In this document: one piece after another, positions 1-4,673 of the stretch
Numbering within the stretch: position 1 is the stretch's first letter
How the letters are laid out: every line of letters starts with the position of its first letter
Assembly: GCA_017646545.1 (NCBI GenBank)
Contig: JAGCMI010000017.1
Coordinates: 1 to 6,756, forward strand
Direction: 5' to 3'
DNA length: 6,756 nucleotides
From: Oscillospiraceae bacterium
Lineage (GTDB): Bacteria; Bacillota; Clostridia; Oscillospirales; Oscillospiraceae
Notes under the pieces: generated by a model
Databases searched by the model: none
What the model was told of the DNA's origin: nothing
The model's input: the letters and a program-made list of their open reading frames with translations, nothing else
Made by a program: the position numbers and the translations under genes

Positions 1-265
1 CCTGCTTGACTTTGTTGGTCTGCAGATGGCCAATGAAATGGACAGGTGCTCCTTCATAGGCATTTTCTGCCAGTTTGGCAGTCAGTTCCTGGACACGGTT
101 TTCACCACAGCAGTCCACGCCGGCGGCAATGGCCTGGCGGACAGCTTCGGCATCATTCATTTTGGTGGCAGCACAGAGTTTAATTTCTTTCGGATCCCGG
201 CCGCAGGCAATGGCAGCGGCTTCCATTTCTGCCCGGATCCGGGCAACGTTTTCGGCGATAGACAT
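1..265 (-). CDS. yggS: YggS/YlmE/PROSC-family PLP-binding protein, N-terminal part (cut by window edge)
   Basis: This is the first 88 codons of a pyridoxal-5'-phosphate homeostasis protein of the YggS (YlmE, PLPBP) family. These are cytoplasmic, single-domain alanine-racemase-like barrels that bind PLP and affect vitamin B6 and amino/keto-acid balance, with no clearly assigned reaction. Visible hallmarks are the PLP-lysine region CAATKM (Lys35), the signature GENRVQEL (54-61) and HFIGHLQTNK (76-85). The start is ATG at 265-263; an AGAAGG ribosome binding site lies 9 nt upstream (280-275). The full protein is usually about 220-235 residues, so some 60% lies beyond the left edge. It is separated from hfq by a terminator and a palindromic repeat and has its own -10 box, so it opens a new transcription unit. 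In many Firmicutes the homologue (ylmE) lies next to sepF in a cell-division cluster; whether that holds here is outside the window. Family assignment is firm. Confidence 0.93.
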   Translation of the reverse strand, partial: MSIAENVARIRAEMEAAAIACGRDPKEIKLCAATKMNDAEAVRQAIAAGVDCCGENRVQELTAKLAENAYEGAPVHFIGHLQTNKVKQ

Positions 266-293
266 AGGAATTTTCCTTCTTTCTATACATTTT

Positions 294-299
294 ATTATA
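294..299 (-). promoter_or_regulatory. Candidate -10 box (TATAAT) for yggS
   Basis: A perfect TATAAT hexamer reads on the minus strand 28 nt before the yggS ATG, which would give a leader of about 22 nt containing the AGAAGG site. No good -35 hexamer is found at 16-18 nt spacing; the position (about 317-322, CCATTT) falls inside the palindromic repeat. The promoter may therefore depend on another element, or the repeat may have replaced the original -35. Only the -10 match is seen directly; promoter function is inferred. Confidence 0.5.
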
Positions 300-302
300 G
301 TG

Positions 303-420
303 TAGTTGAAAGTTGAAAATGGAAAGTGGAAAGTTGCGGTATTGCCTCCGGCTATATTTTTGAAGTATCGGCGGGAGCCGGTACAATCATTTTCAACTAT
401 CCACTTTCAACTATCAACTG
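303..420. repeat. 118-bp imperfect palindrome, MITE/REP-like intergenic element
   Basis: The spacer between the hfq terminator and yggS is filled by one dyad centred at about 361.5. The outer arms (303-335 and 388-420) are inverted repeats matching at 26 of 33 positions, built from repeats of AGTTGAAA and GGAAAGT type. The inner arms (339-352 and 371-384) continue the same dyad without a bulge, with 10 Watson-Crick and 2 wobble pairs out of 14. A short A/T-rich loop lies at 353-370. No transposase or convincing open frame is inside, and I see no clear target-site duplication. Elements with such GTTGAAAGT-like ends and a GC-rich centre resemble dispersed intergenic repeats of Clostridia as I remember them; multi-copy status is not testable here. 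If transcribed, either strand would fold into a long hairpin. Confidence 0.7.
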
Positions 421-422
421 AC

Positions 423-455
423 AAAAAGGCGACGGATGTGCTCCGTCGCCTTTTT
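423..455 (-). terminator. Intrinsic terminator of the mutS-hfq operon
   Basis: The two arms 423-436 and 442-455 form a perfect 14-bp inverted repeat around a 5-nt loop. The core is GGCGACGGA paired with TCCGTCGCC, followed on the minus strand by TTTTT. It begins 2 nt after the hfq stop codon, as expected for a rho-independent terminator. Because the arms end in A5/T5, the structure is symmetric and could also stop transcription from the plus strand. Confidence 0.93.
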
Positions 456-457
456 GC

Positions 458-688
458 TTATGCAGTGGTGGCTGCGGCTTTCAGCGGCTTCATGGGGGCC
501 AGGGTGGAGATGGCATGCTTGTAGATCATCTGCTGCTTGCCGTCAGATACCAGAACCACCACAAAATTGTCAAAGCCGGTGATTACCCCGCGGAGCTGAA
601 AGCCATTCATCAAAAAAAGAGTGACCGGAACAGCTTGCCGACGCACTTCATTCAAGATGGCTTCCTGGAGATTGGTTGTTTCAGACAT
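458..688 (-). CDS. hfq: RNA chaperone Hfq
   Basis: A 76-residue Sm-like RNA chaperone that assembles as a hexameric ring in the cytoplasm; in other bacteria it helps small RNAs pair with mRNAs. The Sm1 region covers about residues 20-47 ([10 protein letters not shown] followed by [15 protein letters not shown]). The Sm2 signature YKHAIST lies at 56-62. Gln8, Asp40 and Phe42 match the proximal-face RNA-binding positions, and Lys57-His58 are the Sm2 pair. The rim reads RRQA (16-19), fewer basic residues than the E. coli RRER rim. The C-terminal tail is very short (about 11 residues after Sm2), as is common in Gram-positive Hfq. The start is the ATG at 688-686 with AGAAGG 7 nt upstream; an ATG 48 nt further up in frame would add a non-homologous stretch and is rejected. 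It lies 51 nt after miaA, the same order as in E. coli, and directly before a terminator. Confidence 0.96.
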   Translation of the reverse strand: MSETTNLQEAILNEVRRQAVPVTLFLMNGFQLRGVITGFDNFVVVLVSDGKQQMIYKHAISTLAPMKPLKAAATTA

Positions 689-721
689 AAGTATACCTTC
701 TTTCTGTTCGTGATAAGGACA

Positions 722-750
722 CTTATATCTTATCAAATTTTAGTTGTCAG
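722..750 (-). promoter_or_regulatory. Candidate sigma-A promoter for hfq at the end of miaA
   Basis: On the minus strand CTGACA (750-745) and TATAAG (727-722) each match the -35/-10 consensus at 5 of 6 positions, with an ideal 17-nt spacer. The -35 box lies in the last codons of miaA. Transcription would start near 715, leaving a leader of about 27 nt that contains the hfq AGAAGG site. A small dyad (ATAAG, 4-nt gap, CTTAT; 713-726) overlaps the -10 and the likely start site; it is too short to call an operator. The promoter would let hfq be expressed apart from the upstream operon. Confidence 0.55.
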
Positions 751-1696
751 AATGAGCCGCAATCTGTCGGGCTCTTTCAATAATTTCTTCAAAATCGTCG
801 CCTTTGTGACGGATCAGCCAATGCATCGTCTCGTTGCGGCGGAACCATGTCAGCTGCCGCTTGGCGTAACGGCGGGAAGATTGTTGTACTTGCGCGATGG
901 CGAAGTCCAAGCTTGCTCTGCCGCAAAGGGCATCTACAAATTCTTTGTAGCCAATGGCCTGCATAGCGGTGCAGGTTTCGGGAATGCCGCTGTCCAGCAG
1001 ACTTCGGATCTCCTCAATCAGACCCATTTCCAGCATGATCTCCACCCGCTTGTTGATGCGCTCATACAAATCGCTGCGGTTTTCATAATCAAGTCCCAGC
1101 CACAGAGGGCTATACCGGGGCGGGATGGCTTGGGTGCGGGCATTGTGGGCGGTGATGGTCTCACCGGTTTCGTACCATACTTCCAGCGCCCGAATGATGC
1201 GCCGGGGATTGCCCTGAGAACGCTGGGCTGCCTCCGGATCGATGTGCTGTAACTTCTGCAGCAGCGCATCAAGGCCTTGTTCTTCCAGAAGCTGTTCCAG
1301 CCTTTGCCGGTGTCCCGTGGCGGGCACGGGAGCAAAATCGTTGCCCTTGATCAAAGACTCCACATACAGACCCGTGCCACCGGCAATGATGACGGTCTTG
1401 CCTCTGGCGAGGATGTCGTCTACGATGGGGGTGGCCATTTCGGTGTAGCGGCTGACGGAAAAATCTTCAGTGGGTTCACAGATGTCGATCATGTGATGGA
1501 CGATACCCTGCATTTCTTCTGCGGTGGGCTTGGCGGTGCCAATGTCCATGCGGCGGTAGATCTGCATGGAGTCACAGGATACCACTTCGCCGTCCAGCGC
1601 TTTGGCCAGTTCCACCGCCAGCGCGGTCTTACCGGAAGCGGTTGGCCCGTTGACGCAAATGATTCTGTTGATATGGGCCACCTCCTTTTGCGGCAA
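740..1696 (-). CDS. miaA: tRNA dimethylallyltransferase MiaA
   Basis: This enzyme transfers a dimethylallyl group from DMAPP to N6 of A37 in tRNAs reading UNN codons, making i6A, which stabilises codon-anticodon pairing. Counting from a TTG at 1696-1694 the protein has 318 residues, close to the usual 300-320. The P-loop GPTASGKT is at 17-24 and the substrate region DSMQIYRRMDIGTAKP at 42-57. Further motifs are HHMID (67-71), AGGTGLY (105-111), the NPRRIIRALE stretch (163-172), AMQAIGYKEF (244-253) and the family signature RRYAKRQLTWFRR (275-287). Arg217 sits at the conserved arginine position. The gene starts immediately after the stop of the MazG-like gene, with no gap. The start is doubtful: no ATG precedes the P-loop, and the best ribosome binding site points to an ATC codon 24 nt inside this frame (see separate entry). 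Function is certain; the first eight residues are not. Confidence 0.95.
   Translation of the reverse strand: MPQKEVAHINRIICVNGPTASGKTALAVELAKALDGEVVSCDSMQIYRRMDIGTAKPTAEEMQGIVHHMIDICEPTEDFSVSRYTEMATPIVDDILARGKTVIIAGGTGLYVESLIKGNDFAPVPATGHRQRLEQLLEEQGLDALLQKLQHIDPEAAQRSQGNPRRIIRALEVWYETGETITAHNARTQAIPPRYSPLWLGLDYENRSDLYERINKRVEIMLEMGLIEEIRSLLDSGIPETCTAMQAIGYKEFVDALCGRASLDFAIAQVQQSSRRYAKRQLTWFRRNETMHWLIRHKGDDFEEIIERARQIAAHSDN
1670..1686 (-). promoter_or_regulatory. Strong Shine-Dalgarno placed 8 nt before an in-frame ATC in miaA
   Basis: On the minus strand AGGAGG (1686-1681, within AAAGGAGGTGG) is followed after 8 nt by ATC (1672-1670), in the miaA frame. Starting there would give a protein beginning (M)NRIICVNGPTASGKT, which fits the short leader usual before the MiaA P-loop. 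The canonical alternatives fit less well. TTG at 1696 lies upstream of this AGGAGG and has only a weak GGGAAG before it. GTG at 1681 overlaps the ribosome binding site itself. Either TTG is used by coupling to the preceding stop codon, or the rare ATC start is used, or the base call is wrong (ATG to ATC). Confidence 0.5.
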
Positions 1697-2023
1697 TTAT
1701 TCTTCCCGGTTTATGGACTTTTCTGTGTCAAAACCCTCCGGGTAGCGGGCTTTGAGCTTGGCAATGTTGAGTTCCAGCACGGTGTCCAGATCTGTGTCCA
1801 GCGCGTAAGCCACCTCTGCCAGATACCAGGCAATATCCCCCAGTTCTTTGATCAGCTTTTCCTTGTCCAGGGGATGACCTTGGTGCAGATGCTTTTTAAC
1901 AAGGTCGATGGCCTCGCCGCTTTCACCGCAAAGTCCCATCACACCGTTGATGAGCACATCCTTTTTGCTGAGGGTGGGATTGAGGGTGGTCATTGCCAGT
2001 TTTTGATATTCATTTCCGGTCAT
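1697..2023 (-). CDS. MazG-type nucleotide pyrophosphohydrolase domain protein
   Basis: A 108-residue single-domain, all-alpha NTP pyrophosphohydrolase of the MazG-like superfamily. Members split nucleoside triphosphates into monophosphate and pyrophosphate with Mg2+ and are often thought to clean or balance the nucleotide pool. The metal-binding pattern is visible as ESGE (Glu34, Glu37) followed by ELGD (Glu60, Asp63), with the helix motif GLCGESGEAIDLVKKH at 30-45. The N-terminal NEYQKLAMTTLNP and C-terminal ARYPEGFD resemble the small phage-type MazG subfamily rather than the two-domain cellular MazG. The exact substrate cannot be read from sequence. The ATG at 2023 follows the mutL stop by 3 nt; its AAGGA site lies in the last mutL codons, 8 nt before the start, so translation is probably coupled. 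The stop abuts the miaA frame. Context suggests a link with mutation avoidance, but this is inference. Confidence 0.88.
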   Translation of the reverse strand: MTGNEYQKLAMTTLNPTLSKKDVLINGVMGLCGESGEAIDLVKKHLHQGHPLDKEKLIKELGDIAWYLAEVAYALDTDLDTVLELNIAKLKARYPEGFDTEKSINREE

Positions 2024-2026
2024 GAT

Positions 2027-3970
2027 TTATGTCCTTTTAAACTGCTTTTCCAGTTGCTTTTTGCTGAGGGTGATGCAAATGGGTCTGCCGTGGGGACAGT
2101 GTTTCAGATTTTCATCCGCCATCACCTGCTTCACCAGCGCCAGAAGTTCGGCTTCGTCATTGGTCCAGCCTGCCTTGATGGCAGCTTTGCAGGCCACGGT
2201 ATGCAGGATCTCATCACGCACCGTATCTTTTTGTTCCCGGCGGCCGTTCATCAAATCGGCAGCCATGGTTTCCAAAGCATCGGATGCCATATCGGGACTT
2301 AGATCCATGGGAATCTGCCGCAGCAGCAGGGTGTTGTCGCCAAATTCCTCCAGTTCAAAGCCCAGTTCCTCCAGCATATCCCGATTGGTCAGCAGTTCCG
2401 CAACAGAAGCCGGGGACAGCCGTACCGCAACGGGGCTCAGCAGCATTTGAGAAGAGATCTTTTCCTGGTTTGCTTTCAGTTTTTCAAAAAGGATTCGTTC
2501 GTGGGCGGCGTGCTTGTCAATGAGGTAAGCTTCCTCGCCCTGCTCCACGATGATGTAACTGTTGTACAGTTCACCTACCATTCTCCAGGGAATTTCCTGG
2601 GGCATGGGTAGAGTGGTCTGCTCTGCTTCCGGCTCCGGCAGCTTGATCTGCTCCGGTTCCGGAATGGAAATTTTTGCCGGGGCAGGGGGCGCAATATGCT
2701 GGGGTGCAGGGGGTGTAGGATTTACCTTGGGCAGTGTCACATTCTGCCGCAGCAGGGGCACCGCTTCACTGACTTTAGCAGCGGTAGCCATGGCCGTCTG
2801 GGGTTTGGGCTGGGGCGCGTCAGCCAGGGCGGTGGCAAATGTTTTATATTCCTGCGTGTTCATGGTGCGGAAGAAACTGTCCTTTTTGGGGGCTTCCGCA
2901 GCCTTTTGTACAATGGGTTGGGTAGTGGGTCGGGCAGGAGCCTCCGTCTTGACGGCAGGCTTAAACTGCATCTGGGGACGGTCGGGTGTCTTGTTCAGCG
3001 CACCCAAAGCACCGTAGTGAATGCAATCAAAAACCGCCTTTTCCTGCAGGAATTTCACTTCCGTCTTGGCCGGATGCACATTCACATCCACCGTATGAGC
3101 AGGAAGCTGCAAATGCAGCACGCAGGCCGGGAATTTACCCACCATGATCTGATTGCGGTAAGCCTCTTCAAAGGCGGCAATCATGATCTTGGATTTCACA
3201 GGGCGGCCGTTGACAAAGAATGTTTGCAAATTGCGGCTGGGACGGGCATCCGTGGGCTTGGAAATATAGCCGGTCAGACGATATTCTTCCCAGCGGCTGT
3301 CCACGGGGATCATGCCGGCAAATTCTCTGCCGTAGACGCAGTACACCGCTGCCTGCAGATCACCGGTGCCGGGGGTGGAGAGCATCTGCTTTCCGTCCCG
3401 CAGGAAGGTGATGGCCACTTCCGGGTGGGCCAGCGCCTGGATCTGCACCGCAGATGCCACACGGCTGCCTTCGTAAGTGTCGGATTTCATAAACTTCATT
3501 CGGGCGGGGGTGTTGAAAAACAGATCCCGCACGATGATGGTGGTGCCATCGGGACAGCCGGCTTCGCTTTCATCGGTGATCACACCGGCCTCCAGGCATA
3601 AGCTGGTGCCAATGATGCTGTCAGCGGTTTTGGTCATCAGATCGATGCGACTGACGGATGCCACAGCGGCCAATGCTTCGCCACGGAAGCCGAAGGTGGA
3701 AATGGCCGCCAGATCCTCTGCAGTACGCAGTTTGGAAGTGGCGTGGCGCAAAAAGGCGGTGCGGGCATCCTCACGGTTCATGCCGCAGCCATTGTCCGTG
3801 ACACGAAGGAAGGTCATGCCGCCGTCCTTGATCTCCACGGTGATCTTGGTGGCGCCGGCATCCACAGCATTCTCTAATAGTTCCTTCACCACGGAAGCGG
3901 GACGCTCCACCACTTCGCCGGCGGCAATGAGGTTGGCAATATGGGGGGATAATTGAATGATTTTCGGCAT
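2027..3970 (-). CDS. mutL: DNA mismatch repair protein MutL (endonuclease type)
   Basis: A 647-residue mismatch repair ATPase that couples MutS recognition to strand incision. The N-terminal GHKL ATPase domain (about 1-326) shows KELLENAVDAGA (Glu30, Asn34), DNGCGM (59-64), RHATSKL (75-81), GFRGEAL (94-100) and the HPAKTEVKF stretch. Residues 327-459 are a Pro/Ala/Gln/Glu-rich linker without clear fold. The C-terminal dimerisation/endonuclease domain (460-647) has DKHAAHERILFE (485-496), the DQHA(x)2E(x)4E nicking motif with Lys for Gln, then ACKAAIK (593-599) and CPHGRP (625-630), so the metal site looks intact. QMLLSP (508-513) fits the Qxx(L/I)xP beta-clamp-binding motif. This type is found where MutH is absent. 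The start ATG at 3970 has GAGG 7 nt upstream, overlapping the stop of the CPBP gene, which ends 4 nt before. Tight spacing to both neighbours indicates operon expression. Confidence 0.97.
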   Translation of the reverse strand: MPKIIQLSPHIANLIAAGEVVERPASVVKELLENAVDAGATKITVEIKDGGMTFLRVTDNGCGMNREDARTAFLRHATSKLRTAEDLAAISTFGFRGEALAAVASVSRIDLMTKTADSIIGTSLCLEAGVITDESEAGCPDGTTIIVRDLFFNTPARMKFMKSDTYEGSRVASAVQIQALAHPEVAITFLRDGKQMLSTPGTGDLQAAVYCVYGREFAGMIPVDSRWEEYRLTGYISKPTDARPSRNLQTFFVNGRPVKSKIMIAAFEEAYRNQIMVGKFPACVLHLQLPAHTVDVNVHPAKTEVKFLQEKAVFDCIHYGALGALNKTPDRPQMQFKPAVKTEAPARPTTQPIVQKAAEAPKKDSFFRTMNTQEYKTFATALADAPQPKPQTAMATAAKVSEAVPLLRQNVTLPKVNPTPPAPQHIAPPAPAKISIPEPEQIKLPEPEAEQTTLPMPQEIPWRMVGELYNSYIIVEQGEEAYLIDKHAAHERILFEKLKANQEKISSQMLLSPVAVRLSPASVAELLTNRDMLEELGFELEEFGDNTLLLRQIPMDLSPDMASDALETMAADLMNGRREQKDTVRDEILHTVACKAAIKAGWTNDEAELLALVKQVMADENLKHCPHGRPICITLSKKQLEKQFKRT

Positions 3971-3974
3971 GGTG

Positions 3975-4673
3975 TTACCTCGTCATACTAATGGCAATGG
4001 CATTGTTTGCAGCATGGATCAGCATGGGTGTAAGGATACAGCCGCTGCGCTGATAGCCCCAGGCAAGGATGATTCCGGCAGGCAGATACTGCACAAATGC
4101 CAGCAATAAATAACCGGGGGTGTACAACCCCACATACTGCATCACATGGATGGCGGCAAACAGCAGCGCCGACAAGCCATAGGCCAGGGGGATGTTCTTC
4201 TGGAATAGTGCACCAAATACCAGTCCCCGGTGGAGGGCTTCCTCTGCTACCGGCGCAAAGATCACCGTGCCCAGGAACATCAGCACCGGATGGTCTCCCA
4301 AAATGGAAACGATCTGGCTGTCGTTGATGTTGACAAAGTCCGGGAACAGGATCTGGGTAAGTATGCTCATCACGATGATGCACAGCCAGTATACCAGAAA
4401 TCCAATCGCAGCATTGGCGAATACTTCCCGGGGGAAGCGGTAAGCCCGCAGCAGGGACTTCTTCATAAATCGGCTGAAAATGGCGATGACGCTGCAGAAA
4501 TTCAGTGAAAAGTAGATGAAATTGATCAGCGTTTCATTGATGGAAAAGAAAAACACACTGCTCAGCAACTGCAATAGCAGCGGCAAAAAGAACAACTGGA
4601 ACACCAGATAAGCAAAGCCAATATTCTTTTCTTTGCCCGTCAGCGTGGGCAGGGTGTGTTTCAACTGTTCCAT
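3975..4673 (-). CDS. CPBP-family intramembrane glutamic endopeptidase
   Basis: A 232-residue polytopic membrane protein of the CPBP (CAAX protease and bacteriocin-processing, Abi, Rce1-like) family. Hydrophobic stretches lie at roughly 18-43, 48-69, 86-110, 128-142, 161-178, 187-205 and 213-228. The family motifs are present in order: AEEALHRG (Glu144, Glu145, Arg149), FAAIH (172-176, His176) and HAANN (His220, Asn224), so the putative catalytic site is complete. Bacterial members cleave peptides within the membrane, and some act in bacteriocin immunity or maturation; the substrate here is unknown. The ATG overlaps the mutS stop by one base (TGATG), with AAGGA 10 nt upstream, and mutL begins 4 nt after its stop. 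It is therefore probably co-transcribed and translationally coupled with the repair genes, although no repair role is known for the family. No bacteriocin-like gene is visible nearby. Confidence 0.92.
   Translation of the reverse strand: MEQLKHTLPTLTGKEKNIGFAYLVFQLFFLPLLLQLLSSVFFFSINETLINFIYFSLNFCSVIAIFSRFMKKSLLRAYRFPREVFANAAIGFLVYWLCIIVMSILTQILFPDFVNINDSQIVSILGDHPVLMFLGTVIFAPVAEEALHRGLVFGALFQKNIPLAYGLSALLFAAIHVMQYVGLYTPGYLLLAFVQYLPAGIILAWGYQRSGCILTPMLIHAANNAIAISMTR

Noticed and set aside
306..457. Plus-strand open frame running through the repeat and terminator into hfq antisense
   Set aside because: It is composed of the palindromic repeat and the terminator hairpin, and ends inside antisense hfq; not a plausible gene.
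713..726. ATAAG-N4-CTTAT dyad over the hfq -10 region as an operator
   Set aside because: Five-base arms in A/T-rich sequence are expected by chance, and no matching repressor or second copy is seen in the window.
689..736. N-terminal extension of Hfq from an upstream in-frame ATG
   Set aside because: The extra 16 residues are not Hfq-like, the downstream ATG has AGAAGG at good spacing, and the extension overlaps the predicted promoter -10 and start site.
515..1252. Long open frame on the plus strand (245 codons) across hfq and miaA
   Set aside because: It runs antisense to two genes with clear family motifs, spans their junction, and its translation shows no recognisable domain. It is a by-product of the codon bias of the minus-strand genes.
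1277..2302. Plus-strand open frame of 341 codons
   Set aside because: Antisense to miaA, the MazG-like gene and mutL, with no recognisable motifs and no convincing ribosome binding site; a shadow of the coding strand.
2696..3601. Plus-strand open frame of 301 codons
   Set aside because: Entirely antisense to the conserved ATPase and linker parts of mutL; the Gly/His-rich translation is typical of a reversed coding strand.
3975..4673. CPBP gene as part of a bacteriocin or defence island
   Set aside because: The family can act in bacteriocin immunity, but no precursor peptide, transporter or defence gene is visible; all neighbours are housekeeping genes.
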